Shown: in pieces, positions 33,909 through 44,636 of the stretch | Position numbering within the stretch: position 1 is the first letter of the stretch | How the letters are laid out: each line of letters begins with the position of its first letter | Assembly (NCBI GenBank): GCA_022496205.1 | Contig: WTXD01000017.1 | Coordinates: 434,001 to 498,000, forward strand | Source of the DNA: Gloeopeniophorella convolvens | Lineage: Eukaryota; Basidiomycota; Agaricomycetes; Russulales | Length of the DNA: 64,000 nucleotides | Direction: 5' to 3' | Made by a program: the position numbers and the translations under genes | Notes under the pieces: generated by a model | The model's input: the letters and a program-made list of their open reading frames with translations, nothing else | The model's database searches: none | Told to the model about the DNA's origin: nothing

Positions 33909-35091
33909 TCAGATCTTGGCCGGCTCGGATTCCTCCACGGCCGCCTTGAAATCCTTCAGGAACCGCCACCTGCCAACTCCCTTGGGACCCGCCTCGCCCT
34001 CCACCTCCCACCCATTCAGCTCAGCCCCAGGGTAAAACTGGAGCACGTCCAGGAGACTCTGGTCGTGCGCGATGATAGTCAACACGTCCGGGCTCGCATC
34101 CAAGTCCTTGAGCGCCTGCACCGTGGCTTCGTTCGTTGCGGCATCTTCTACCATATTCGGTGGCACAGCCTCGTAGAACGGCGTCGTGCGGAAGTCCGCG
34201 CTCGACGCACGCGCCGCGACGTGTGCGCGCTCGAAGATCGCCCCCGGGCACACCGCCCCCGCGCCCCCGCCCAGCGCACCAAACGGCGACGGCGAGACGC
34301 TCTCGGGAAGCGGCACCAGCGGCGTCGGCCGGAACTCGCCCGCATGGTGCGCCACGTCCCCGCCGAGCAGCACGAACTTGCCCGGCGACGTGCGCGCGAG
34401 CGCCATCACATGGTTCGTCGTGTGCCCGAGCGCCTCCAGCACGTACAGCGAACCGTCGTCGAACCAGTCGAGCGCGGGAAGACCGCCGATCGTCTGCGTC
34501 GCAGTGCTGAAGTCGAGCTCGCGCACCTCGCGGCCGACGAAGGCGTCCTGCAGCGTGATCGCGTCTGGGTTCTGCGGGTAGCCGGGGTAACGGTCCTTGC
34601 TCGTTTTGAAGCCGGGCCCGACGACGAGGGCGGTGCTCGGCGGAAAGAGCGACGGGTCGCCGATGTGGTCGAAGTGATGGTGCGACCAGATGATCGCGTT
34701 GATAGAAGTGAGCGGGACGCCGGCGGCTGCGAGGATGTCGGGCACGTCCGCCGGGATCTCAACCTTCAGCTCCCAGGCCTCCAGTTGAGCGAGGGCTGGA
34801 CCGCGCGCGAGCTCAGATCGGGTCGGCATGCGAGAGACGTGCGGGCGTACACTTCGGCGGGGACTTGTCGTAGAGCGCCTTCATGATCCCCAGGTCGAAC
34901 AGGAGCTTCTGTCCCACCCTGTCGTTCTCGATGAGAAAGCTGTAGGCCGGCAAGTCCAAGAAGTCGTGGCCTGGTATAGGCGGCTGCACGGGGATTTTTG
35001 TCGCGCCGGCGACGCGCCCGGCGTTTAGGACGGAGACGCGGACGGTGGTTCCTTGGAAGGCGGGGAGCACGAGAGAGGGGGTGCCGGACAT
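33909..35091 (-). CDS. metallo-beta-lactamase fold hydrolase, copy 1 (type A)
   Basis: Zinc-dependent hydrolase of the MBL superfamily, closest in layout to lactonase-like members. Exons 35091-34851 and 34795-33909 join in phase 1 to 375 residues; the 55-base intron has donor GTACGC and acceptor CCAG. The metal motif HxHxDH is SHHHFDHIGD (residues about 119-124), followed by GHTTNH (about 205-209), LLGGDVAHH (about 227) and IIAHDQS (about 324), so all expected ligands are present. There is no signal peptide. The N-terminus MSGTPSLVLPAFQGTTVRV and exon 2 start LAQLEAWELKVEIP define type A, shared with copies 4 and 7. A TATAAG box lies about 40 bases before the start, on the minus strand at about 35135-35129. 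Substrate is unknown. Confidence 0.9.
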
Positions 35092-36348
35092 GGTCTCAAG
35101 GGTGGGTCGGATCGGTGCCGGATAGCTTGCTTATAACGGAACGGCTGTCTTCCGTCTTCCGTTAACGCGCAGCTTTCGCGGAAGCACGGCGGATAGCGCG
35201 CGACGAAGAGGCAGAGATGTGATGCATGGTGAGAGGAGGTTACTAAGATCGGCTTTAGGAGACAAGACAGCTTATACAGACAGCTTATACAGACAGCTTA
35301 TGCATAAGCAATGGAGAGCTCGAAGCAAGCACTCCAGTGTTATAAAGGAGCCTGGCGTCAAAGTTGGGGGTTCGCGAAGTTGCGTGGGGCGGAGGTAGCG
35401 GCACTGCTGAACGGCAGCTATGGGGGTTCAGGCCTTGTCTCCTATAGCTAAAGCCGACCTTAGTAACGGAAGACAGTCGTTCCGTTCAAGGCAGTTCCTT
35501 CATAGGCGTGGCATCCACCCCGCATAGATGCTGAGAGTCGGGACGGACCGGCACCACTGACTGAGAACGGTAGAGTCAGCTCGCGCTCGCGTTGCGCTGA
35601 CGATGGGCCAGGGCCCAGACGAGCAGCGTTGAAATCCGGATGTCTTCGGCTCGACGGCGGACGATCTGGGCTGTTACTCACGCTGGAAGTACCAGCGTTC
35701 TAAGGAAGGGTGCCAGCTTCGAGTGGCGTCGCCCCAGTGAATCTACTTCAGTGCTCGTTGCCTCCGGTCCGCGAGTCGTTCGTTTGCAGAGGCATCTCGG
35801 CATATTCATGCCTGGTATTCGGGAAAAGTAGCTCCGCATGAGAGGTCTGATTACAAGGGTCCGGATCTAGGATAGGCTTGTGGCATGGGAGACATGTTCA
35901 ATATGGCTTTGTTGAGTGAAGCGGAACGAGCAAGGCTGCCGCCGCCGCTCACCGCCGGGTGGCTGTTGCGGACCGAACTGGCCCGCCAAAGTCTCCCGCC
36001 GCCTTTGCTGGGTTGGGCGTTTGGGATCAGAAAACTGTCTCAGGCTCGGCAACTTCAGCCGTCAAATTCACTCAACGCGAGCTGCAAGCTCGAGCTCAAG
36101 TCCAACACCATTGAACTACGCATGGCTCAAGACTTCAACGCGACGCCACATAAGAATGGATGCAGGCGATAGGGAGCCTTGTAGACCTACTCCGAACTGT
36201 ATCTTGTATCTTGATGTGTGTAGGGTTCCAGTGAATCGGATTGTGTACACTAGGTTACAGACCTGGCCCGGTGAGCAATCATCGCCATCCTGCTATCCTC
36301 TCCTCTGGGTCGCACGACGAGGCTGTATCTGTATGCATGCACGCACGG
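35092..36348. other. type A promoter and spacer between MBL copies 1 and 2
   Basis: Contains the promoter of copy 1, a pair of inverted copies of a short element (about 35130-35275 and 35430-35490), a degenerate block also present after other copies (36020-36120, related to 38225-38340 and 45363-45490), and the 3' flank of copy 2 (36236-36348). No gene seen. Confidence 0.55.
35130..35490. repeat. inverted pair of a short MITE-like element
   Basis: The motif GTCTTCCGTTACTAAGGTCG, followed by GCTTTAGGAGACAAG, appears on the plus strand at 35147-35275, interrupted by about 80 extra bases. It appears again in reverse orientation at 35430-35490 (CTTGTCTCCTATAGCTAAAG, then CCGACCTTAGTAACGGAAGA). 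Single copies stand at 44695-44720 and 56335-56375, and a degenerate inverted one at 49168-49195. Confidence 0.55.
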
Positions 36349-37539
36349 TCAGGTCTTGGTCGGCTCGGACTCCTCCACAGCCGCCTTGAAATCCTTCAGG
36401 AACCGCCACCTGCCAACTCCCTTGGGACCCGCCTCGCCCTCCACCTCCCACCCATTCAGCTCAGCCCCAGGGTAAAACTGGAGCACGTCCAGGAGACTCT
36501 GGTCGTGCGCGATGATGGTCAACACGTCCGGGCTCGCGTCAAAGTGCTTCAGCGCTTGCAGCGTGACCTCGTTCGCCGCGGCATCCTCCACCATCTGCGG
36601 AGTCGAGGCCTCGTAGTAGTAGAACGGTGTCGTGCGGAAGTCTGCACCGGACGCGCGCGCCGCGACGTGCGCGCGCTCGAAAATGGCACCCGGGCACACC
36701 GCCGCCCCTGCGCCCGCGCGCGGCGCACCGAACGGCGACGGCGCGATGCTCTCCGGCAGTGGTACGAGCGGCGTCGGCCGATACTCCCCTGCATGGTGCG
36801 CCGCGTCGCCCCCGAGTAGCACGAACTTGCCCGGCGACGTGCGCGCAAGCGCCATCACGTGATTCAGCGTGTGCCCGGGCGCCTCCAGCACGTACAGCGA
36901 GCCGTCGTCGAACCAGTCGAGCGCGGAAAGGCCGCCGATCGTCTGCGTCGCGGTGCTAAAGTCGAGCTCGCGCACCTCGCGGCCTATGAAGGCGTCTTGC
37001 AGCGTATGCGCGTCTGGGTTCTGTGGGTAGCCGGGGTAGCGGTCTTCGTGCGATTTGAAGCCGGGCCCGACGATGAGCGCGGTGCTTGGCGGGAAGAGCG
37101 ACGGGTCGCCGGTGTGGTCGAAGTGGTGGTGCGACCAGATGATCGCGTTGATGGATGTGAGCGGGACGCCTGCGGCTGTGAGAATGTCGGGCACGTCTGC
37201 TGGGACCTCGAGAGTGGTGCCTAACGACTGGACATCGCTGAGCCCTGGGCCGCGCGTGAGCTCAGGTCGGATCTGGCATCAGGGGCGGGCAGACGTACAC
37301 TCCGCCGGGGACTTCGTGGCGAACGCCTTCAGGATGCCGAGGTCGAACAGGATCTTTTGTCCCGTCCTGTCGGACTCGATCAGAAAGCTGTACGAGGGCA
37401 CATCTAGGACGTCGTGGCCCGGTATGGGCGGCCGCAAGAGAAAGTGTGTCGGGATGATGACGCGCCCGGCGTTCAATATGGAGACGCGGACGGTGGTTCC
37501 TTGGAAGGCGGGGAGCGAGAACGAGGGGGTGTTGGACAT
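36349..37539 (-). CDS. metallo-beta-lactamase fold hydrolase, copy 2 (type B)
   Basis: Exons 37539-37299 and 37244-36349 give 378 residues in phase, with a 53-base intron (GTACGT...CCCAG). All metal ligands are present: SHHHFDHTGD, GHTLNH, LLGGDAAHH and IIAHDQS. It is three residues longer than the other intact copies because of small insertions around FYYYEASTPQ and in the preceding loop (APRAGAGAAV). The N-terminus MSNTPSFSLPAFQGTTVRVS and exon 2 start LSDVQSLGTTLEVPADVPD belong to type B. The residue before the split codon is Glu where the other copies have Lys. Its TATA-like box (TTTATAACC on the minus strand, 37623-37615) is about 76 bases before the start codon. Confidence 0.9.
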
Positions 37540-39990
37540 GATCCTAAGAGCGTGCAGAGTCGGGCTGCTATCGATGGCTTTGCATTAGAGGGAGCGCGAG
37601 CGACAGGCACTCTGGTTATAAAGGAGTCTGGCGTCAAAGTGGGGTTCGCGAAGTTGCCTGAAGTGGAGGTGGCCTGCTGGGCGCTGCTGCATGACAGCTA
37701 TATCCACGCCGTTGGAAGTTGGCCAGGCGTGGTATTCACCCCGCGTGTACGCCGAAGGTTGAAATATACTTGTACGGCACTGGCTGAGCACGGCGGGTTC
37801 GTCAGCGAGCGTTCGCACTGCCGCGCTGACGACGGGCCAGGATTCAGACGAACAGCGTTGGGATCTGTATGTTCATCTCGTTGAGAGTGGATGGTATGAG
37901 TTGCTACTCACGCTGGATGCACGAGTATTCTAAAGAAGGATATCGGCTTCAAGCGGCATTGCCCCATGACAATGTAACTGTGAACCTAGTATTTCCGGTA
38001 TTCGTTCGTTCACTCCAGTCCGCTCGTTCGTTTGCAGAGGCTCCTCGCCACATGGGATATAAGAGTTTGGAAGTTGAAGTTGGGTTGAAGTGGTCGCCAG
38101 ATGGGGTTCAAGTTGCGCCACGGAAGAATAGTTCTGGTCACGGATTTAGTCAGCGTTTGGATATCGGTGGGAATTTCCGCAACTTATTCTGACAGATCCT
38201 GACAGTCGTCACGTTGATTCCAGAACTCAGCGTTTGAGTTGTCTCGGGGGCAATTAAACTTCACAGCCATTTTTGGTTGTTTACACCCGCGTCGCCTCAA
38301 GCTCCTCGCTGCATCCGACAGTGATTGGACAACGAACCACCAGACTTCAAGGAGGTCTAATAGGATGCTACGACACTGAGCAAACGGACCGGCGTAGGAA
38401 AATGAGTGCAGCAGACCACTCAACAGCTCGTACCCGGACTTAGTCGGTCGTTGTGTGGCTTTCAAATTTCGGTGTTTGGGGACGCCTGGTGCGCGCTAGA
38501 TGAAGCGAACATTGACGAAGCTATGTACCAAGGCTGCAGCGGAGACCGGGGCCAGCGCGAGAGCCGGCTGGTGCATATTGATATGTAGTGTGTCAGTAGA
38601 TCGAATTGTGTACATATTACAGACTAGGCAAGAGTGTATACAGTCTCCGTTAGACCATTGCAAACGTCGACAACTCACATGTTGCGGAGTTTCCATGTTG
38701 TGAGATGCCACACTCGGGGACCCTGAACTGGCGCGTCGGATCTTGCCCATGAATGTATCGCTGTGATCACAAGGGTGAAGTATTCAATACATCGCATGTT
38801 ATGGGGCTAGTCTGTTCCTGTGCTTCTGGTTCACTATAGCTACACGGTACACCCCGGTGTACAAATAGGCTGAGATGCACCACAAGTTCAAGGATATGTA
38901 TTCTGGTCCAGAGGACAACGCAGCGGTGAATGTTGCAAACGGAAATTCACCGAGTGGAGCTACAGTGGGGATTATTGACTCTAAAATCCAGAAGACCGTA
39001 TGACCTTGGTATGACCACAAGGCTTCTACTAACAGATCACGCTAAAGGAGCGGAGTCACATGGATCGCACTTGTATTGTCTTGTATTGTAACCCGACGTC
39101 GGATGCTATCAGAACTTGATCAGAACGATGATATGATCTAGGTTGACGTAGGTGGATCAGTGCGAGCACGGGCGCACACGACAAGTCGGTTGTCGGAATT
39201 GATATTGAACGTTCGTGTTTCGTTTTCAAGATATTCGTTTCGTGGCGCGCGTGCGCGCGCAGTCTTTCCTTTCGTATTTACGCGTACGTCCCGGGGTTTC
39301 GACTGGTGCGCGTGCCACTTCACAACCACAACCATCAGCGACCAGCAATTTCTATCGCAACTTACGTCTGGCAAGTGTGAGTTGTCGCTACAAATTTGCC
39401 GCAAGTCTCGAGACGCCGCAGCACAAGCTATCTCAAGCATCTGCCTTGGGGATGGCAATTGGAGGTGTTGAGGAGCCCAGGGAAGTCGCCATAGCTGACT
39501 GGAACGATATCGAGCTGCTGTACGCCCGCAAGTATCTGTAATCCTGATCCTGACGATGACACGTGGCGTCGGAGAAGGGTATTCTTCAAAGCTCTATGTC
39601 AGGGCTCGCTTCTCAAGTTCCCGTCATCTTTCCCTGATGGCCCCCTGGCGGGTTGCATGCCATCGGACCTTTCCTACCCTTTCCAGGCATCGACTGGACC
39701 TTCGTATTCCCCGAGCAGCGCCAACCTAAGCGAAGCATATCGACTACTTCGGTCTACCCTTCAGCATTCTGTTGACCGGATCCATGCTTTGTTCTGTCTC
39801 GGCTGTGTCACAGCACTGTCATTGGTGCAATGTTGTACCATGCACGATGCCCCACTGCTGCAGCTCTCGGGTCGTGAAGACTTGGGGGATTCACTCTACT
39901 CCCTCATTGAACCTCGCTTGAGAATCACATGGCTGCCCAGTCATCTTATCCTCCGCCGGGTTGCGTAGCAGCCCGTTCGCTTTTCCAGGG
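37540..39990. other. spacer between MBL copy 2 and the small hydrophilic-protein gene
   Basis: Holds the type B promoter of copy 2 (conserved with 42245-42480), the repeat block 38225-38690 (duplicated at 45363-45825), about 600 bases of unmatched sequence (38690-39330), the inverted segment 39330-39585, and the promoter of the small gene. Frames present are not conserved between the duplicated blocks, so none is called. Confidence 0.5.
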
Positions 39991-39998
39991 TATAAATA
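39991..39998 (+). promoter_or_regulatory. TATA box of small hydrophilic-protein gene
   Basis: TATAAATA, 82 bases before ATG 40073, in the context TTTTCCAGGGTATAAATACA. It is conserved in the second copy at 46672-46679. Confidence 0.6.
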
Positions 39999-40072
39999 CA
40001 CCACTCGACGCACTGCTTGATCAACGGATCCTCCCTCTCAGTGTACGGAAATCTCCCCTTCACAATACAACA

Positions 40073-40548
40073 ATGACGCACACCACCGAGGTCGGTACTA
40101 CCCATGACTGTAGTAGTGCGCCTCGAACTCAGGACCCATCCTCGCAGAATCAGGCGAAGCCAGGCTCGACTGGTACTGGCAACCTAGCAGGTAGCGGGTC
40201 CAAGATTGAGGGGTCTGCAAAGTCTCTCACCGATGTCTGTTCATTTGTTTGCACCCCAATTTCTCACCTGACCTCGTCTATCGGTACTTTCTGGGCATTG
40301 ACAAACAGAAAATCGGTGATGTGTTGTTTGGCGAGAATGCTGAGTCGCAGAACAACAAGTCCCAGCCCGTCCAAGCCGATGAGTCCGAGGTCCATGTACC
40401 GGATACGAAAGGACATCGCAGCACAGCGCCAGGCGGTAAGGTAAGAGGTGTCACTGCTCTACGTAATGTATGTCCTGGGATGCTGACAGTCTCAAAGGAC
40501 ACGTATCATCGCAGTGCCGACAAGGATCCAAAGCCTGCCAAGGCCTGA
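40073..40548 (+). CDS. small hydrophilic protein (114 aa), hydrophilin-like, unknown function
   Basis: I do not recognise the family. Three exons (40073-40234, 40309-40440, 40498-40548) give 114 residues in phase; intron donors are GTCTGT and GTAAGA, acceptors ACAG and AAAG. The product is rich in G, S, D, K, Q and lacks hydrophobic segments and cysteines beyond one near the N-terminus. Features include MTHTTEVGTTHD, GSKIEGSAKSLTDKIGDVLF and the C-terminus YHRSADKDPKPAKA. The composition resembles small stress-induced hydrophilins or Hsp12-like proteins, which is only a comparison. A good TATA box and conserved splice sites in the duplicate support a real gene. It sits between MBL copies 2 and 3, in the opposite orientation to them. 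Confidence 0.62.
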
Positions 40549-40857
40549 AGCTGCTTAAACGAGGATACGTGTGAGTTTACAGCCCGCCGCTGCCCCCGTG
40601 TAAGATTGACTCAAAAGGCGATGACGCAGTTCAATGGGAAACGGACACTTCGCAGCTATTTAAGTTGTATGCAAACCTCCTCGCGTTGGGTTTTGTTTCA
40701 TGTAGAGTAATGCGTCACTCGTCGTTTGCCAGGCCGCAGCCTGTTCTGGAGTATTGACGGGTCTTGCTGCATTGCTCCTATATCGTTGAATTTGATATCG
40801 TCGTTTCGACCTTGACTGAAAGTATGAAGACCGCGTGCGATTGGGCCACACGCAGTG

Positions 40858-40976
40858 CAATAGGGGTGGGCCGAAATGAACTGAAAACCGAAGGATCACC
40901 GATGTTTGTTATTTACAAACAGCAAGCGCCTGGCAACAATTATGGGCGGGGTATGGCCTTGCAAGCAAGGCAATTA
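40858..40976 (+). repeat. left element of an inverted pair flanking MBL copy 3
   Basis: Begins GGGTGGGCCGAAATGAACTG and ends GGCCTTGCAAGCAAGGCAAT. It recurs in reverse complement at 42638-42735 on the other side of MBL copy 3, and directly at about 47548-47660 left of copy 5. Confidence 0.7.
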
Positions 40977-41065
40977 CAGACATGGCCCGGAGGGCAATCA
41001 TCTTGATATCCTCCGCTCTAAGTGGGTCGTGCAGCAAAACCAGATCTGCACACCCACACGCACGA

Positions 41066-42244
41066 TCAGATCTTCGTCTGCTCGGACCCTTCCACAGCGA
41101 CCTTGAAATACTTCAAGAACCGCCATCTCCCAACGCCCTTGGGCCCCGCCTCACCCTCCACCTCCCACCCATTCAGCTCAGCCCCAGGGTAAAACCCAAG
41201 CACGTCCAACAGACTCTGGTCGTGCGCAATGATAGTCAGCACATCCGGGCTCGCGTCAAACTCCTTGAGTGCCTGCAACGTGGCCTCATGCGCCACGGTG
41301 TCTTCCACCATCTGCGGCGTCGCAGCCTCATAGAACGGCGTCGTGTGGAAGTCCGCGCCTGACGCCCGCGCCGCGATGTGTGCGTGCTCGAAGATAGCGC
41401 CCGGGCACACCGCCCTCGCGCTCCCGCACGGTGCGTCAAACGGCGAAGGTGCGATGCTCTCGGGAAGCGGCACGAGTGGCGTTGGCCGGAACTCGCCTGC
41501 GTGGTGCGCAGCGTCACCGCCGAGCAGCAAGAACTTGCCCGACGCCGTGCGCGCAAGCGCCATCACGTGGTTCGTCGTGTGCCCGAGCGCCTCGAGCACG
41601 TACAGCGAACCGTCATTAAACCAGTCGAGCGCGGGAAGGCCACCGATATTCTGTGTCGCAGCGCTGAAGTCGAGCTCGCGCACCTCGCGGCCTACGAAGG
41701 CGTCCTGCAGCGTGAGCGCGTCTGGATTCTGTGGGTAGCCTGGGTAACGGTCCTTGAGCGATTTGAAGCCGGGCCCGACGATAAGCGCAGTGCTTGGTGG
41801 GAACAGCGACGGGTCGCCGGTGTGGTCGAAGTGGTGGTGCGACCAGATGATCGCGTTGATGGAAGTGAGCGGGACGCCGGCGGCCGTGAGGATGTCGGGC
41901 ACGTCCGCGGGAACCTCGATCATGGAGCCCGACGACTGGATGTCGTTGAGCCCTGGACCGCGCATGAGTCCATGTCAGATGTATCAGAGATGGGCGGACG
42001 TACACTTATTTGGCAACTTCGTGGCGAACGCTTTCACAATGCCGAGATCGAACAGGATCTTCTGGCCTGCCCTGTCATTCTCAATGAGAAAGCTGTACGA
42101 GGGCGCATCCATGACATCGTGGCCCGGTATGTGCGGCTGCACGAGAAGGTTTGCTGGGACGATGATGCGCCCGGCGTTCAATATGGAGACGCGGACGGTA
42201 GTCCCTTGGAAGGCGGGGAGCGATAGCGAGAGGACGCCGGACAT
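41066..42244 (-). CDS. metallo-beta-lactamase fold hydrolase, copy 3 (type B)
   Basis: Exons 42244-42004 and 41952-41066 give 375 residues in phase, with a 51-base intron whose donor is GTACGT. Ligand motifs: SHHHFDHTGD (H119, H121, D123, H124), GHTTNH (H205, H209), LLGGDAAHH (D227), IIAHDQS (H324). The N-terminus is MSGVLSLSLPAFQGTTVRVS; the C-terminus ends VAVEGSEQTKI, shared with copy 5, its closest relative. The gene is bracketed by an inverted pair of about 110-base elements (40858-40976, 42638-42735). Confidence 0.9.
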
Positions 42245-42637
42245 AATCCTAAGAGCGTGCAGAGTCGGGCTATTATCGATGGCTTCGCGTTAAAGGGACC
42301 GCGAGCGACAGGCACTCTGGTTATAAAGGAGCAGGTTCGCGAAGTTGCCCAAAGTGAGGGTGGCCCGCTGGGCGCAGCTGCGCGGGAGTTATGTCCACGC
42401 CATTGGAGGTTGGCTAGGTGCCATGGCATTCACCCTGCGTGTATACCGAGAGTTGAAATAGACCTGTACGACACTGGCTGAGCACGGCGGGCCCATCAGC
42501 GAGCGTTCGCACTGCCGCGCTGACGACGGGCAAAGACTCAGACGAAGAGCGTCGTGCTCTGTATGTTCATCTCGTTGAGAGTGAATAGTTGTATGAATTG
42601 CTACTCACGCTGGACGCACGAGTATTCCAAAGAAGGA

Positions 42638-42735
42638 TTGCCTTGCTTGCAAGGCCATTCCCCGTTCATAATTGTTGCCAGGCGCTTGCTGGATCGCAAA
42701 TAAGACCAAACATCGGTGTTTTTCGGTTTTCGGTT
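42638..42735 (-). repeat. right element of the inverted pair flanking MBL copy 3
   Basis: Reverse complement of 40858-40976, slightly shorter, with an intact core reading CAGCAAGCGCCTGGCAACAA on the minus strand. No such element follows copy 5 on its right side. Confidence 0.7.
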
Positions 42736-43689
42736 TATTTCGGCCCATCTCTATATCGCGCCTCGTGAATCACGCGCTCGCCGTCTCATTCTTTTACAAC
42801 GGTGACTCTAGTTAACTCTACCCCCAAGACTGACTTCCACCTTTGGTCACACAAAAATGACAACCCGTTTTGTCATGAATGCAGAACGATAGGTTAAGTC
42901 GTGCTCCGTTCCGCGCTTGGACTTCTGACTGGACCTACTTTCCGGACCCCTTCCCGATGTCTCCGCCCCTCGACTGCTCCCTCCCCGCTCGATTGCGTTT
43001 CCCCTGGTACCCGCACACCAAAACCGACACAAAGACCCGCCCTCACGAGAAGATGGTGCACAGCAAGACTACGCAATCGGAGATGCAGCAATTGTGGGTG
43101 CGTCATGCCTTTCGTACGTTCCTGTTGTACCCAGCATTTGATGCCCCAGTACCTGAAATCCTTTGTGATTCCCCCATTGTAGGCATACTAAGGTTGCCTT
43201 ATATTCATGTAGTATAAAATGTACTAAACACGGGCTCTGAATGTCAGCGCTTCACCACTCGTGGTTCCCCTTTCCCTTTGTACTCCTCTCACCTGTCCTT
43301 CCTCGGAATTCAACTTTATTCCACACCGCTGCACGCCCTCAATACATTCCAAGCTAGTATAACCTTCACTCATTCCATGTTGGTCAGAAAAACATTGTCC
43401 TAAGTGACTAACAGAGAAGAATAGTGCTTCATTGAGTGATTGCAGTCGCTGCAGCGTTGCCTCGTTACGAATGCTACGGATATGATCAACTTCTGAGTCC
43501 AGGGATCCATTAACCTCACACATCTTTACACTTTTCATCATGTTGCAATCGGAAACCACGCACACAGCACGCTTACTCGAGCCGTCCCCACTCCCTCCCC
43601 GAGTCCCTTCGCCGATGTTGTGCATGCGTGGTTCCGAGCGTGCGCGGCACCCAATCGCAGCAGTTTCATTATGAACACTAAGTAGTGTA
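42736..43689. other. spacer between MBL copy 3 and broken copy 4
   Basis: About 950 bases without a supportable gene. The stretch replaces what should be the C-terminal third of copy 4 and its 3' flank, so a rearrangement breakpoint lies at about 43690. Confidence 0.5.
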
Positions 43690-44636
43690 AATTTGCGCGC
43701 GATGGCGTGCGCGCGCTCGAAGATAGCGCTCGGGGACACCGTCCTTGTGCCCCCGCGGGGCGCACCGAATGGCGACGGTGCAATGCTCTCCGGCAGCGGT
43801 ACGAGTGGCGTCGGCCGGAACTCTCCCGCGTGGTGCGCCGCGAGCGACTGGGTCCGGACAAAGGTCTACTCATACTTAGTCACGTACAGTACTTACGTGA
43901 AACAATGCGCCGCGTCGCCCCCCAGCGGCACGAACTTGCCCGGTGACGTACGCGCAAGCGCCATCACGTGGTTTACGGTGTGGCTGAGCGCCTCGAGCAC
44001 ATATAGCCAGCCATCGCCGAACCAGTCGAGCGCGGGAAGGCCGCCGATCTCCTGCGTCGCCATGCCAGAGTCGAGCTCGCGCACTTCGCGACCTTCAAAG
44101 ACGTCTTGCTGGGGTAACCTGGGTAGCGGTCCTTGCGCGACTTGACTCCAGGCCCGACGATGAGCGCGGTGCCCGGCGGAAAGAGCGACGGATCACCCGT
44201 GTGGTCGAAGTGGTGGTGCGACCGGATGATCGCATTGATAGAGGTGAGCGGGACGCCTACGCCTTTGAGAATGTCGGGGACGTCCGCCGGGGTCTCGGCC
44301 TTCAGTGCTTCAGCTCCCACGCCTCGAATTCAGCGATGGCTGGACCGCGCAAGAGCTCAGGGCAGGTCTGGCATGCGAGAGACGCGCGGGCGTACACTTC
44401 GGTGAGGACTTGTCGTAGAGCGTCTTCATGACCCCCAGATCAAACAGTAGCTTCTGTCCCACCCTGTCGTTCTCGATGAGAAAGCTGTAGGCTGGCACGT
44501 CCAAGATGTCGTGGCCTGGCATAGGCGGCTGCACGACAATTTTTTTCGGGATGACAATGCGCCCGGCGTTCAGGATGGAGACGCGGATGGTGGTTCCTTG
44601 GACGGCAGGGAGCACGAGAGAGGGTGAGCCGGACAT
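43690..44636 (-). pseudogene. broken metallo-beta-lactamase fold gene, copy 4 (type A)
   Basis: Exon 1 (44636-44396) is intact and type A, like copies 1 and 7. Exon 2 begins at 44339 but carries an 8-base insertion near 44306-44313 that brings a stop into frame. Further breaks are a loss of about 22 bases near 44107, where the other copies encode PQNPDA, and a 64-base insertion (43843-43906) flanked by an 8-base repeat. From about 43690 the MBL sequence stops, so the last third, with the final histidine ligand, is missing. The metal motif SHHHFDHTGD and LLGGDAAH are still readable. No full-length product is possible. Confidence 0.85.
43835..43914 (-). mobile_element. intron-like 64-base insertion with 8-base flanking repeat
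   Basis: GCGCCGCG occurs on both sides (43835-43842 and 43907-43914) of 64 bases absent from all seven other copies. On the minus strand the insert has GTAAGTACTG at 43896, TGACTAAGT resembling a branch point, and an acceptor ending CCCAG at 43848, i.e. a 49-base intron inside the insert. This resembles an introner insertion, although removal would not restore the frame. Confidence 0.5.

Larger units (their letters stand above)
38225..42250 (+). repeat. duplicated block, left copy (spacer + small gene + MBL copy 3)
   Basis: Matches 45363-48945 in three pieces: 38225-38690 with 45363-45825; 39330-39585 with 46075-46318 in reverse orientation; and 39640-42250 with 46330-48945. Identity is high in the last piece, including intergenic sequence, so the duplication is fairly young. 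Sequence between the pieces differs. Confidence 0.75.

Noticed and set aside
34065..34886. Plus-strand frames opposite each MBL copy (also at 41378-42226 and similar positions)
   Set aside because: They recur at every copy only because the minus-strand coding sequence is conserved; they lack domains and are arginine/valine-rich shadows.
39138..39541. Frames of about 105 codons on both strands in the inverted piece
   Set aside because: Not conserved as an open frame between the two copies of this piece (39330-39585 and 46075-46318).
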